Assembly (NCBI GenBank): GCA_039193455.1
Contig: JBCCWO010000016.1
Coordinates: 1 to 64,000 of the forward strand
Length of the DNA: 64,000 nt
Direction: 5' to 3'
Origin: JBCBGF01 sp039193455
GTDB taxonomy: Bacteria > Pseudomonadota > Alphaproteobacteria > Rhodobacterales > Rhodobacteraceae
In this document: positions 1 to 8,449 of the stretch, one piece after another
Layout of the letters: each line of letters opens with the position of its first letter
Position numbering within the stretch: the first letter of the stretch is position 1
Translations under genes and position numbers: made by a program
Notes under the pieces: generated by a model
Told to the model about the DNA's origin: nothing
What the model saw: the letters and a program-made list of their open reading frames with translations, nothing else
The model's database searches: none

Positions 1-1
1 C

Positions 2-136
2 CGCGACATGACCATCGACGAGGCCGGTGACGCCCTCATCGACATGATCCGACGCACCGCAAACGGCAGAAACACCGCCGCAGAAGCCCTCGGTCACAGA
101 GAGTTCTCTATGACAAAACTATACAGAAGCGCCTGA
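2..136 (+). CDS. C-terminal end of a UxaA/altronate-dehydratase-family lyase (partial; candidate SuyB)
   Basis: The reading frame is open from the window edge and ends in TGA at 134-136, giving 44 residues. The tail GHREFSMTKLYRSA resembles the C-terminal end of UxaA/GarD-family hydro-lyases. That family includes altronate and galactarate dehydratases and the large subunit of sulfolactate sulfo-lyase, SuyB, which splits sulfolactate into pyruvate and sulfite. Only the tail is visible, so the substrate cannot be read from it. The neighbours (an Ldh2-family dehydrogenase of the ComC type, a GMC dehydrogenase and xsc) make SuyB the best guess. The next gene starts 41 bp downstream on the same strand, which suggests one transcript. 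Confidence 0.6.
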   Translation, partial: RDMTIDEAGDALIDMIRRTANGRNTAAEALGHREFSMTKLYRSA

Positions 137-177
137 AGGAGAGAGGGGCGGGCCCACGTCACCGCCCCGACACAGCC

Positions 178-1191
178 ATGCCCGAGCCCGAACGCATTCC
201 GATCCGCGCCGCAGAAGCGCTGCTGACAACGACCTTTGAGAACAAAGGCGTGCCACCGGCGGCGGCGCAGTCGGTGGCGCGGGCGTTGGTTGCTGCGGAA
301 GCCGAGGGCCAGGTGGGCCACGGCTTCTCTCGGCTTGACGACTACATCGCCCAGGTCGAAAGCGGCAAGATCAACGCAGGCGCCCGGATCGCGGTGACCC
401 CGCGCGGGCCAGCCTCGCTCTTGATCGACGCGGATCGGGGCTTTGCCTACCCCGCGCTTGATGCGGCCATCGCCGCCGGGATCCCGGTGGCCCAAGAGAT
501 GGGGATCGCGATCATGGCGGTCGGCAATTCGCACCATTGCGGCGCCCTGTCGGTGCAGGTCGAGCGGCTGGCAAAGGCCGGCCTGATCGGGATCATGGTG
601 GCCAATGCCCCCAAGGCGATTGCGCCCTGGGGCGCCAGCACGCCGCTTTTCGGGACAAACCCCATCGCATTCGCAAGCCCGCAGGCCGAAGGCGCGCCGT
701 TGGTGATCGACCTGTCGCTGTCGAAAGTCGCGCGGGGCAAGGTGATGGCGGCCAAAAAGGCCGGGACCGACATCCCCGAGGGGTGGGCCCTTGATGCCCA
801 GGGCGCGCCGACGACCGATCCCGCCGCAGCGCTCGCTGGAACCATGCTGCCCATCGGGGACGGGAAGGGCACCGCGCTGGCTTTGATGGTCGAGCTTTTG
901 GCCGCCGCGTTCACCGGCAGCGCGTTCAGCAACGAGGCAGGGTCGTTCTTCACCGCAGACGGCCCGGCGCCGCGGGTGGGGCAAACGCTGATCGCGATCC
1001 GGCCCGACGAGGGCTCAGGGTACCTCGGGCGCGTGCGGGAGCTCTTGGCGACCATCACCGCGATGGAAGGTGCGCGGCTACCGGGGGACCGGCGGCGGGC
1101 GGCGATCCGGCAGGCCGAGGCCGAGGGGATCGCCATCTCGGCTGACCATTTGGCACTGGCCCGGCAGCTTGCGGGGGAGGCGGGGGCCTAG
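178..1191 (+). CDS. Ldh2/malate-L-lactate dehydrogenase family oxidoreductase (candidate sulfolactate dehydrogenase ComC)
   Basis: 337 residues, the usual length for the NAD(P)-dependent malate/L-lactate dehydrogenase (Ldh2) family. Family landmarks include GHGFSRLDDYI near residue 50, the active-site stretch VGNSHHCGALS around residues 115-125 and FGTNPIAFASP around 160-170. Members reduce 2-oxoacids or dehydrogenate 2-hydroxyacids: malate, ureidoglycolate, piperideine carboxylate, and (R)-sulfolactate in the case of ComC. The gene lies between a UxaA-family lyase tail and a GMC-xsc pair. In sulfonate-degrading marine bacteria ComC is associated with SuyAB and Xsc, so sulfolactate is the favoured substrate, but this is inferred from context. 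ATG at 178 is the first start after the upstream stop. A citrate-cycle malate dehydrogenase role is unlikely because that enzyme belongs to another family. Confidence 0.85.
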   Translation: MPEPERIPIRAAEALLTTTFENKGVPPAAAQSVARALVAAEAEGQVGHGFSRLDDYIAQVESGKINAGARIAVTPRGPASLLIDADRGFAYPALDAAIAAGIPVAQEMGIAIMAVGNSHHCGALSVQVERLAKAGLIGIMVANAPKAIAPWGASTPLFGTNPIAFASPQAEGAPLVIDLSLSKVARGKVMAAKKAGTDIPEGWALDAQGAPTTDPAAALAGTMLPIGDGKGTALALMVELLAAAFTGSAFSNEAGSFFTADGPAPRVGQTLIAIRPDEGSGYLGRVRELLATITAMEGARLPGDRRRAAIRQAEAEGIAISADHLALARQLAGEAGA

Positions 1192-1235
1192 CACCTGGGG
1201 AGCAAAGCAGCGCCAAAGCGCGGCACACAGGGCGA

Positions 1236-2870
1236 GTGGATCAGGATTTGGACGCCGACTATGTCATCATCGGGGCCGGGTCTGCGGGATGCGTTCTTGC
1301 AAACCGGCTGAGCGCGCGGCCGGGCCTCAAAGTGGTCCTGCTCGAGGCGGGCGGGCGCGACCGAAACCCCTGGATCCACATCCCCGTCGGCTACTTCAAG
1401 ACGATGCACAACTCCGCGCTCGACTGGTGCTACCGGACCGAGCCGGACCCGGGGCTCAACGGGCGCCGGCTTGACTGGCCGCGGGGCAAGGTGCTGGGCG
1501 GCTCCTCATCGCTCAACGGATTGCTCTATGTGCGCGGCCAGCCGCAGGATTACGATCGCTGGCGGCAGATGGGCAATGCGGGCTGGGGGTGGGATGACGT
1601 TCTGCCGCTGTTCAAACGCTCGGAAAATCAGGAACGGGGCGCCGATGAGTTTCACGGGGCGGACGGCCCGCTTGCGGTGTCGGACATGCGGGTGCAGCGG
1701 CCGATCTGCGACGCCTGGGTGGCCGCGGCGCAATCCGCCGGATACCGCTATAACCCCGACTACAACGGAGCCGAACAGGACGGCGTTGGGTATTTTCAGC
1801 TGACCGCCCGCAAGGGGCGGCGCTGTTCTGCGGCGGTGGCCTTTCTGAACCCGGCGCGGGCGCGGCCGAACCTGACCATCCTGACCCATGCCGCAGCGCG
1901 CCACCTTGTGTTCGATGGCCGGCGCGCGACGGGCGTGGCCTACCGCGACCGCGCCGGTCGCGATCGCGTTGTCACCGCCCGCCGTGAGGTGATCCTGGCC
2001 TCTGGCGCCATCGGATCACCGCAGCTCTTGATGGTCTCCGGGATCGGACCGGCGGCGCATTTGCAGGAGCATGGGGTGGCGGTGCATCACGACCTGCCCG
2101 GCGTGGGCCAGAACCTGCAAGATCATTTGCAGGCCCGGCTGGTGTTCAAGTGCCACGCCCGCACACTGAATGACGAGGCGCGCAGCCTGACCGGCCGCGC
2201 GCGCATCGCGCTGCAATATGCCCTGTTCCGCTCTGGGCCCATGACAATGGCGGCGAGCCTGGCCACCGGGTTTCTGCGCACGGGCGATCATGTCGAGACC
2301 CCCGATATTCAGTTCCACGTACAGCCCTGGTCCGCCGACAGCCCGGGCGAGGGGGTGCATCCGTTTTCCGCCTTCATGGTATCAGTGTGCCAGCTGCGTC
2401 CGGAAAGCCGGGGCGCGCTCCGCCTGGCCTCGGCCGACGCGGCGGTGTCCCCCAAGATCCACCCGAACTACCTGTCGACCGAAACCGATTGCCGGGCCAT
2501 TGTCGACGGGGTGAAGATCGCCCGGCGGATCGCCCGATGTGAACCGCTGTGCCACGACATCTCGGAAGAGTTTCGCCCGGACCGGACCCTGGCGATGGAC
2601 GACTATGACGGCACGCTTGGCTGGGCGCGCAACAACTCGGCCTCGATCTACCACCCCACGGGCACCTGCAAGATGGGCGCAGGCGCCGATGCGGTTGTCG
2701 ACGCGCGGCTGCGGGTTCACGGTGTTGCCGGGCTTCGGGTCGCCGATTGTTCGATCATGCCCGAGATCGTCTCTGGCAACACCAATGCCCCGGCGATCAT
2801 GATCGGCGAAAAGGCATCGGATATGATCCTCGAAGATTTCGATACCAGCGCCCTGGCGCCCGGGGGATGA
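1236..2870 (+). CDS. GMC-family FAD-dependent alcohol dehydrogenase (candidate isethionate dehydrogenase, IseJ-like)
   Basis: 544 residues starting with GTG. The N-terminal Rossmann motif VIIGAGSAGCVLANRL (residues 9-24) binds FAD. GKVLGGSSSLNGLLYVRG is the first GMC signature, ASGAIGSPQLLMVSGIG the second, and YHPTGTCKMG carries the catalytic His, followed by the terminal GNTNAPAIMIGEKASD. The overall family resemblance is to choline dehydrogenase-like proteins. It lies 98 bp upstream of xsc. The isethionate dehydrogenase IseJ of Cupriavidus is a GMC enzyme that makes sulfoacetaldehyde, the substrate of Xsc. That pathway logic is the reason for the specific guess; a choline or other alcohol dehydrogenase cannot be excluded from sequence. 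No signal peptide is visible. Confidence 0.85.
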   Translation: MDQDLDADYVIIGAGSAGCVLANRLSARPGLKVVLLEAGGRDRNPWIHIPVGYFKTMHNSALDWCYRTEPDPGLNGRRLDWPRGKVLGGSSSLNGLLYVRGQPQDYDRWRQMGNAGWGWDDVLPLFKRSENQERGADEFHGADGPLAVSDMRVQRPICDAWVAAAQSAGYRYNPDYNGAEQDGVGYFQLTARKGRRCSAAVAFLNPARARPNLTILTHAAARHLVFDGRRATGVAYRDRAGRDRVVTARREVILASGAIGSPQLLMVSGIGPAAHLQEHGVAVHHDLPGVGQNLQDHLQARLVFKCHARTLNDEARSLTGRARIALQYALFRSGPMTMAASLATGFLRTGDHVETPDIQFHVQPWSADSPGEGVHPFSAFMVSVCQLRPESRGALRLASADAAVSPKIHPNYLSTETDCRAIVDGVKIARRIARCEPLCHDISEEFRPDRTLAMDDYDGTLGWARNNSASIYHPTGTCKMGAGADAVVDARLRVHGVAGLRVADCSIMPEIVSGNTNAPAIMIGEKASDMILEDFDTSALAPGG

Positions 2871-2968
2871 CGACAAAACGGCTGGACATAATATGCGGTG
2901 CGGCCTGGACCTAGTCTGACGCCGCAGAGACCACCAAACAACCGCGCAAAGGATATGGAGACGCGCCG

Positions 2969-4741
2969 ATGAAGATGACGACGGAAGAAGCCTTTGTAAA
3001 AGTCCTGCAACGGCACGGCATTCAACATGCGTTCGGAATCATCGGATCGGCGATGATGCCGATCTCGGATCTGTTCCCCAAGGCGGGCATCACCTTCTGG
3101 GACTGCGCGCATGAAGGCAGCGCAGGGATGATGGCCGACGGCTACACCCGTGCGACCGGCAAGATGTCGATGATGATCGCCCAGAACGGGCCGGGCATCA
3201 CCAATTTCGTGACCGCCGTGAAGACCGCCTATTGGAACCATACGCCGCTGTTGCTGGTGACGCCGCAGGCGGCCAACAAGACCATCGGCCAGGGCGGGTT
3301 TCAGGAAGTCGAACAGATGAAGCTGTTCGAAGATATGGTGGCCTATCAGGAAGAGGTGCGCGACCCCACGCGCGTGGCCGAGGTGCTGACCCGTGTCGTC
3401 AGCCAGGCCAAACGCCTGTCGGGGCCCGCCCAGATCAACCTGCCGCGCGATTTCTGGACCCAGGTGGTGGATATCGAGATCCCGGACCCGATCACGTTCG
3501 AAGCGCCTCCGGGCGGCGAGAACTCGGTCGCCGCCGCGGCGGAGCTTTTGAGCGACGCCAAAAACCCTGTGATCCTGAACGGCGCGGGCGTAGTGCTGGC
3601 GGGTGCGATCCCGGCCTCGGCAAAACTCGCCGAACGCCTGACCGCGCCGGTCTGCGTCGGCTATCAGCACAACGATGCCTTCCCCGGCTCGCACCCCCTC
3701 TTCGCGGGTCCGCTGGGGTATAACGGCTCAAAGGCCGCGATGGAGATCATCCGCGACGCCGATGTCGTCCTGTGCCTCGGCACCCGGCTCAACCCGTTTT
3801 CGACCCTGCCGGGCTATGGCATCGAATACTGGCCGCAAGACGCCAAGATCATCCAGGTCGACATCAACCCCAACCGCATCGGGCTGACCAAGAAGGTCAC
3901 GGTGGGCATTGTGGGCGACGCCAAGAAGGTGGCCGAGGCGATCCTTGACCGGCTGGCGGACACCGCGGGCGATGCCGGTCGCGAAGAGCGCAAGAACCAC
4001 ATCGCGCTGACCAAGTCGAAATGGGCCCAGCAGCTGGGATCGATGGATCATGAAGAGGATGATCCCGGCACAACCTGGAACGAACGCGCCCGCGCGGCGA
4101 AACCCGAATGGATGAGCCCCCGCATGGCCTGGCGCGCGATTCAGGCCGCGCTCCCGCGCGAGGCGATCATCTCGTCGGACATCGGCAACAACTGCGCCAT
4201 CGGCAACGCCTACCCCTCGTTCGAGGAAGGGCGCAAATACCTCGCCCCCGGCCTGTTCGGACCCTGCGGCTACGGCCTGCCCTCCATCGTCGGCGCCAAG
4301 ATCGGCTGTCCGGACACGCCCGTCGTGGGCTTTGCCGGCGACGGCGCCTTCGGGATTGCCGTGAACGAGCTGACCGCCATCGGCCGGGGCGAATGGCCCG
4401 CCATCACCCAGATCGTCTTCCGCAATTACCAGTGGGGCGCGGAAAAGCGGAACTCGACGCTGTGGTTTGCGGATAACTTCGTTGGCACCGAACTCGACGA
4501 AGGTGTGTCCTATGCCGGGATCGCACAGGCCTGCGGTCTTCAGGGCGTGGTGGCCCGCACCATGGATGAACTCACCGACGCGCTGCACCAGGCGCTCGCC
4601 GACCAGAAACAGGGGAAGACAACCCTGATCGAGGCAATGATCAACCAGGAACTTGGCGAACCCTTCCGCCGCGACGCGATGAAAACGCCCGTCGCCGTGG
4701 CCGGGATCGATCCGGGCGACATGGTTGAGCAGGTTGCCTGA
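2969..4741 (+). CDS. xsc: sulfoacetaldehyde acetyltransferase
   Basis: 590 residues, matching the usual length of Xsc. This thiamine-diphosphate enzyme converts sulfoacetaldehyde plus phosphate to acetyl phosphate and sulfite, the common endpoint of taurine, isethionate and some C3 sulfonate pathways. The catalytic Glu lies in CAHEGSAGMMADGYTRATGK (Glu49). The ThDP/Mg motif begins at Gly457-Asp458-Gly459 and ends at Asn486 in FRNYQWGAEKRN. Many Xsc-typical stretches are present, such as WNHTPLLLVTPQAANKTIGQGGFQEVEQ. The start ATG follows GGAG at about 10 bp. Phosphotransacetylase (pta), often linked to xsc, is not adjacent here. A strong terminator follows directly, so xsc ends its transcription unit. 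Confidence 0.96.
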   Translation: MKMTTEEAFVKVLQRHGIQHAFGIIGSAMMPISDLFPKAGITFWDCAHEGSAGMMADGYTRATGKMSMMIAQNGPGITNFVTAVKTAYWNHTPLLLVTPQAANKTIGQGGFQEVEQMKLFEDMVAYQEEVRDPTRVAEVLTRVVSQAKRLSGPAQINLPRDFWTQVVDIEIPDPITFEAPPGGENSVAAAAELLSDAKNPVILNGAGVVLAGAIPASAKLAERLTAPVCVGYQHNDAFPGSHPLFAGPLGYNGSKAAMEIIRDADVVLCLGTRLNPFSTLPGYGIEYWPQDAKIIQVDINPNRIGLTKKVTVGIVGDAKKVAEAILDRLADTAGDAGREERKNHIALTKSKWAQQLGSMDHEEDDPGTTWNERARAAKPEWMSPRMAWRAIQAALPREAIISSDIGNNCAIGNAYPSFEEGRKYLAPGLFGPCGYGLPSIVGAKIGCPDTPVVGFAGDGAFGIAVNELTAIGRGEWPAITQIVFRNYQWGAEKRNSTLWFADNFVGTELDEGVSYAGIAQACGLQGVVARTMDELTDALHQALADQKQGKTTLIEAMINQELGEPFRRDAMKTPVAVAGIDPGDMVEQVA

Positions 4742-4772
4742 ACAATAAGAAGATCCACTCACGGACTGAACG

Positions 4773-4803
4773 CCCGGCTCGCCCTGCGAGCCGGGTTTTT
4801 TTT
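4773..4803 (+). terminator. Rho-independent terminator after xsc
   Basis: A GC-rich stem CCCGGCTCG / CGAGCCGGG with a short loop is followed by eight T. It sits 32 bp after the xsc stop and touches the 3' end of the converging DUF1772 gene. Confidence 0.93.
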
Positions 4804-5302
4804 ACGCGCCGGTCTGGGCTGCCCAAAGCAGGCCAAACATCAGCATCGCGGATGCGGCGGAACAGGCGACGGTGCGCACGGTGTTCCAAAAGGTCCAGCG
4901 CGGCAGATAGGTCGATGTCCAATAGGCCCGGGTGGCCTCATCAGACAGATCCATCTTGGCCAGCGCCTCGTTCATCGGAACGTTGAAGACAACCGTCACC
5001 GCGAAACAACCGACCAGATAAATCACCCCCGACGCCAGGATCAGCGTGCCCGCCGGTCCGCTCAGCGCCAGGGCCCCGTACCCGACAATGGCGACCGAGA
5101 CGGCCCCCATTCCGAGAAAGAGCGCCATGAACACCCACCGAAACACCTCGCGATTGATGACCTGCATGGTCTCGACCCCGCCAGTGCCGCCGGTGATCGA
5201 CAGCGAGCGCATGATGAAGTCGGAGAACGCCAGGAAGACACCGCCAACCAGCGCATAGGCGAGGATGGCGAATTGAAGGAGGACGAAGAAAAAGAGGGAC
5301 AT
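4802..5302 (-). CDS. DUF1772 (anthrone oxygenase-like) membrane protein
   Basis: 166 residues with four hydrophobic helices: an N-terminal helix at about 1-30, two in the middle around 55-105, and one at the C-terminus. The pattern of conserved FNVPMNEALA between helices 3 and 4 and a late W..WN segment fits the DUF1772 family. Members are annotated as anthrone-oxygenase-like, but no function is established for bacterial ones. It lies 14 bp downstream of an NmrA-like gene on the same strand, and an AraC gene lies upstream of both, so the three may form one regulated unit. The stop overlaps the T-run of the xsc terminator. Confidence 0.8.
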   Translation of the reverse strand: MSLFFFVLLQFAILAYALVGGVFLAFSDFIMRSLSITGGTGGVETMQVINREVFRWVFMALFLGMGAVSVAIVGYGALALSGPAGTLILASGVIYLVGCFAVTVVFNVPMNEALAKMDLSDEATRAYWTSTYLPRWTFWNTVRTVACSAASAMLMFGLLWAAQTGA

Positions 5303-5316
5303 TTTTCAGGTCTCCG

Positions 5317-6171
5317 TCACTGTGCCGTCAAGGCACTGCTAGTGGGGACGTCCAGCGGCCATTGCCCCGCCGCCGCAGCAGCACGGGCGTATTCGGCGAA
5401 ATCGCGCGGCGCCCGGCCGATGGCTCGCTGCACCCCGTCACAAACAAACGCGTTCCGGCCATCCAGCGTCTCTCGCGCAATCGCGGTAAAGACATCGGCC
5501 ACAAAATCGCCGCCCGCCTCGGCCACGTTCGCGTGGAAGTCTTCGAAGGTGATCGGCACATGCTGGATCGGGCGACCGATCACCTTGGACAGCTCTGCCG
5601 CCATGTCCGCAAACGTCATAAGCCGCGGCCCGGTGACTTCATAGAGTTCGCCGGCATGGTGATCTTCCGTCAACGCGGCGACCGCCACATCGGCAATGTC
5701 GTCGATGTCGATAATCGGCTCGGCGATCATCCCGCCCGGCATCGGCAGAACACCGGCCAGGATCGGGTCGCGCAGATAGCCTTCGCTGAAATTCTGCGCG
5801 AACCAGGCCGACCGGATCAGCGTGAATTCAACGCCCGAGGCCCGTACCGCCTCTTCCCCCAGCCGGGCATGATGTTCGCCCCGCCCCGACAGCAGGACAA
5901 GACGTTCGGTGCCTGCGTCCTTGGCAACAGCGGCCAGCGCTTCGACCTTTTCGACCGCACCGGGAAAGGCAAGATCCGGGAAGTACGTCACATAGGCCCG
6001 CGAGACGCCATCAAGCGCGGGCGCCCAAGTGTCGGGTGCGTCCCAGTCAAACGGGATCGGCGCGCTGCGGGTCCCGCGACGGACAGAAACGCCGCGCTCT
6101 TCAAGTTGGGCAGCAACGCGTGATCCGGTCTTGCCGGTCGCGCCGATGACGAGGATGGGTTGGGTTTGCAT
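5317..6171 (-). CDS. NmrA-like NAD(P)-binding Rossmann protein
   Basis: 284 residues. The N-terminal MQTQPILVIGATGKTGSRVA gives the GxxGxTG dinucleotide motif of atypical short-chain dehydrogenases. It lacks a Tyr-x-x-x-Lys catalytic pair, as expected for NmrA/HSCARG-like sensors and related reductases. The start at 6171 is preferred over the longer frame because AAGGAG lies at the right distance upstream. It is followed after 14 bp by the DUF1772 membrane protein and preceded by an AraC regulator 105 bp upstream. A likely role is a redox- or stress-responsive reductase; the substrate is unknown. Confidence 0.82.
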   Translation of the reverse strand: MQTQPILVIGATGKTGSRVAAQLEERGVSVRRGTRSAPIPFDWDAPDTWAPALDGVSRAYVTYFPDLAFPGAVEKVEALAAVAKDAGTERLVLLSGRGEHHARLGEEAVRASGVEFTLIRSAWFAQNFSEGYLRDPILAGVLPMPGGMIAEPIIDIDDIADVAVAALTEDHHAGELYEVTGPRLMTFADMAAELSKVIGRPIQHVPITFEDFHANVAEAGGDFVADVFTAIARETLDGRNAFVCDGVQRAIGRAPRDFAEYARAAAAAGQWPLDVPTSSALTAQ

Positions 6172-6276
6172 GTTCGTGCTCCTTGGCTTGAGTTGATGGC
6201 CAAGGGATAGGGCGCATGGGCCGCGGCGGTATTGACCGCCGGTGCCAGCGTTTTGACCGATCCGGCCAAGCAGCAC

Positions 6277-7281
6277 TCAGGCCGCCGATTGTTCCTTGCG
6301 GTAGTTCGCGGGCGTCTGCCCGACCCAGCGCTTGAAGGCGCGGGTAAAGGCGCTCTGCTCGGAGAACCCTGTGAGAAACGCGACCTCGGCCAGCGAATAC
6401 CGGTCGTCCCGCAGCATGCCTTCGGCCAGCTCGCGTCGCGTCACCTCGGTCAGGTCCTGATAGCTCAGCCCGTGTTCGGCCAGCCGACGGTGAAACGACC
6501 GCGCGCTCATCCCCAGCGATCGGGCGATATCAGCAACCTTGGGCAACCCCTCGCTCAGCGATCGGGCAATCGCGTCTTTGACCACCGCGTCCAGCGTGGG
6601 GTCCGTTTCGACGTCCCGCAGTTCGGCGTCGAGATGGGACAGAAGAAAGTGCGTAATCCCTTCGTCCCCCAAGCGGTTTTGCACCCGCAGGCTCGCAGGC
6701 GACAGCAAGAGCGCATCCTTGTCCGATCCAAAGAAGATCGGGCAGCGAAAGTAGGCTTCGTGGTCGGCAATCCGGGCCGGGGCCGGATGCTGGAAATGCA
6801 CCTCGAGCGGCGCAAACGGCTGTGGGCAGACCTCGCGACTGATCGCCACCGCGCTGGCCAGGGTCGCCTCGTTCGACAGGCGCAGCCCCAGACGGCGCGC
6901 GCCAGAACGGTGCAGAAAATACCACGTCCCCCGGTCCGCCGTTTGCAAGTCGTACTCGACGACGCTGGTCCACAGCCGGGCATACCGCGCCACCCGCAAA
7001 TAGGATCCGCCCAATGTCGGCGCCGCCTTCCACGCCAGACCAAGGGCCCCATAGTCATCGCAACGCATCGATCCGCCGGTCCGCAGCGGCAAGGCGGTGA
7101 CGTCCGTTTGCTGTGCCATCGCCTCCAGCATCTCGTAATATACGGTGTCGCGCAGCATCACCTTCGGGTCCCAGGCCGCGTCCGGGTCAAGCCCCGCATC
7201 TCGCAACAACGCCGGGCCATCCACCGCGTCCCCCGCGGCAGCGACCATCTTTCGCGCAAAAAGTGATGTGATGTAGCCCAT
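6277..7281 (-). CDS. AraC-family transcriptional regulator
   Basis: 334 residues. The N-terminal about 200 residues resemble the arabinose-binding-like domain of OruR/ArgR-type AraC proteins. The C-terminal about 95 residues form the double helix-turn-helix: IARSLGMSARSFHRRLAEHG, then LAEVAFLTGFSEQSAFTRAF and FKRWVGQTPANYR. MGYITS at 7281 is taken as start because it matches the usual beginning of the family; an upstream ATG is in frame. It probably controls the NmrA/DUF1772 genes immediately downstream. A hairpin with a minus-strand U-run lies about 60 bp upstream of the start, inside its leader or at the end of an upstream small transcript. Confidence 0.88.
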   Translation of the reverse strand: MGYITSLFARKMVAAAGDAVDGPALLRDAGLDPDAAWDPKVMLRDTVYYEMLEAMAQQTDVTALPLRTGGSMRCDDYGALGLAWKAAPTLGGSYLRVARYARLWTSVVEYDLQTADRGTWYFLHRSGARRLGLRLSNEATLASAVAISREVCPQPFAPLEVHFQHPAPARIADHEAYFRCPIFFGSDKDALLLSPASLRVQNRLGDEGITHFLLSHLDAELRDVETDPTLDAVVKDAIARSLSEGLPKVADIARSLGMSARSFHRRLAEHGLSYQDLTEVTRRELAEGMLRDDRYSLAEVAFLTGFSEQSAFTRAFKRWVGQTPANYRKEQSAA

Positions 7282-7340
7282 GACGCGTATCGTCCGCCCG
7301 TCCCCACGACAGTGTCGGGCGATCATCGGCGGCTCGCAAT

Positions 7341-7375
7341 GAAAAACCGCCGCGTGCGGCACACACGCGGCGGTT
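7341..7375 (-). terminator. Orphan intrinsic terminator hairpin on the minus strand
   Basis: A perfect 12-bp stem, AACCGCCGCGTG / CACGCGGCGGTT (7345-7356 and 7364-7375), with a 7-nt loop runs straight into TTTTT on the minus strand. No minus-strand gene lies upstream within the 450 bp before the divergent luxR gene. It therefore either ends an unannotated small RNA or attenuates the araC transcript. Confidence 0.75.
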
Positions 7376-7831
7376 CGCCAAAAGGCTGGTCCGACCCCTC
7401 GCGAAATGCCCCCTCAGACATTTAACGCGTCAAACCGTCAGTGATTTGCCAAACACGGCATACTCGTTAACTGTCACTAATATGGATGGAGCCCAACTGA
7501 TTTGCACCATGCCTAATGGTTAGTTATCCATACACCTGCTGGAACGGTGCCGCCCGGCGCGCCGCTATTGTCACCACGGCCGGGACAAGTGGCCACAGTT
7601 CCGACACATCTCCGATTTTCCGGGTGAGTGCGGCAAGGCTGAGTCGCGCTATACGTGTAAACCTAAAATCATCCCATTTCGGATGATTCGTCCCACACCC
7701 CGCTGGGGACCCGCCCGCAAAGTGCCGTCGGGCAAGTTATTTCCACAGTTTGAGCAAACTCTGGCGAGTTTTTCTCGACACGATGCACCACCGTTAGGCG
7801 AACAAACACACCGCTTACACATAGTAGGCAG
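7376..7831. other. Gene-free divergent intergenic region between araC-like and luxR-like genes
   Basis: About 450 bp without a credible ORF and AT-richer than the flanks. It holds an 8-bp-arm inverted repeat AATCATCC/GGATGATT at 7667-7688 with a 6-nt spacer, the palindrome at 7743-7764 listed separately, and a short CGAG/CTCG hairpin just after it. Both genes must be transcribed from here. Confidence 0.5.
7743..7764. promoter_or_regulatory. 22-bp near-perfect palindrome upstream of the LuxR solo
   Basis: The arms CCACAGTTTG and CAAACTCTGG around a central AG are complementary at 9 of 10 positions. It lies 67 bp upstream of the luxR-like start. Size and symmetry fit a lux-box-type operator for a LuxR dimer, but the sequence is not the classical lux box, so the binding protein is inferred from position only. 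Confidence 0.45.
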
Positions 7832-8449
7832 ATGGGCGCAGCAGAGCAGACATTGGAAGACTATCGGTTCTACGACCTATCCCCGGCGGGCTTTTACGTG
7901 GCCGCACGGGTCGGTTTCGCGTTCCCCGAGTTTGAACACAACGCGATGCCCCTGGCCTGGGTGGCCAAGTACGCGCAGGGCAGCTTTGTTCTCTACGATC
8001 CCGTCACACGCTGGCTCTACGAAAACGCAGGTGCCGTCCGGTGGAGCGAGATTTGCGATGAAGATCCCCGCCAGGTCATGTCCGCCGCAGCCGAACATGG
8101 CATGGCCTTCGGCGCCGCGGTCTGTGTCCGCGATCTACGCGATCCGTCGCTGCGCACGTTTGGCGCCTTCGCCCGGTCCGATCGCGAGTTTCGGGATGAT
8201 GAAATCGCCATGCTGTTCGAAGACCTCGAGGCGTTGCACCTGGCCCAATCGCCCCCCGACGATCTGACCGAGGCCGAGCTTGAGGTGCTCGTCATGACCA
8301 AGCGCGGCCTGCGGATCAAGGAGATGGCCTATCAGCTGGGCATCACCGACAGCGCCATCAAGCAACGCCTGCGCAGCGGCAAGGCCAAGCTGGGCTCGCG
8401 GACCACCGCGCAAGCCGTGACTGCAGCGACCAGATACGGGCTGATCTAG
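7832..8449 (+). CDS. LuxR-family regulator with autoinducer-binding domain (LuxR solo)
   Basis: 205 residues. In the N-terminal domain Trp43, Tyr47, Asp56, Pro57 and Trp71 reproduce the ligand-pocket residues of TraR (Trp57, Tyr61, Asp70, Pro71, Trp85) with a constant offset of 14. The acyl-homoserine-lactone pocket therefore looks intact despite a shorter N-terminus. The C-terminal LuxR helix-turn-helix starts at LTEAELEVLV and contains MAYQLGITDSAIKQRLRSGK, where typical LuxR proteins have TVK-H. No luxI synthase is present in the window, hence 'solo'. The SD before ATG 7832 is weak. A palindrome 67 bp upstream may be its own operator. Confidence 0.87.
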   Translation: MGAAEQTLEDYRFYDLSPAGFYVAARVGFAFPEFEHNAMPLAWVAKYAQGSFVLYDPVTRWLYENAGAVRWSEICDEDPRQVMSAAAEHGMAFGAAVCVRDLRDPSLRTFGAFARSDREFRDDEIAMLFEDLEALHLAQSPPDDLTEAELEVLVMTKRGLRIKEMAYQLGITDSAIKQRLRSGKAKLGSRTTAQAVTAATRYGLI

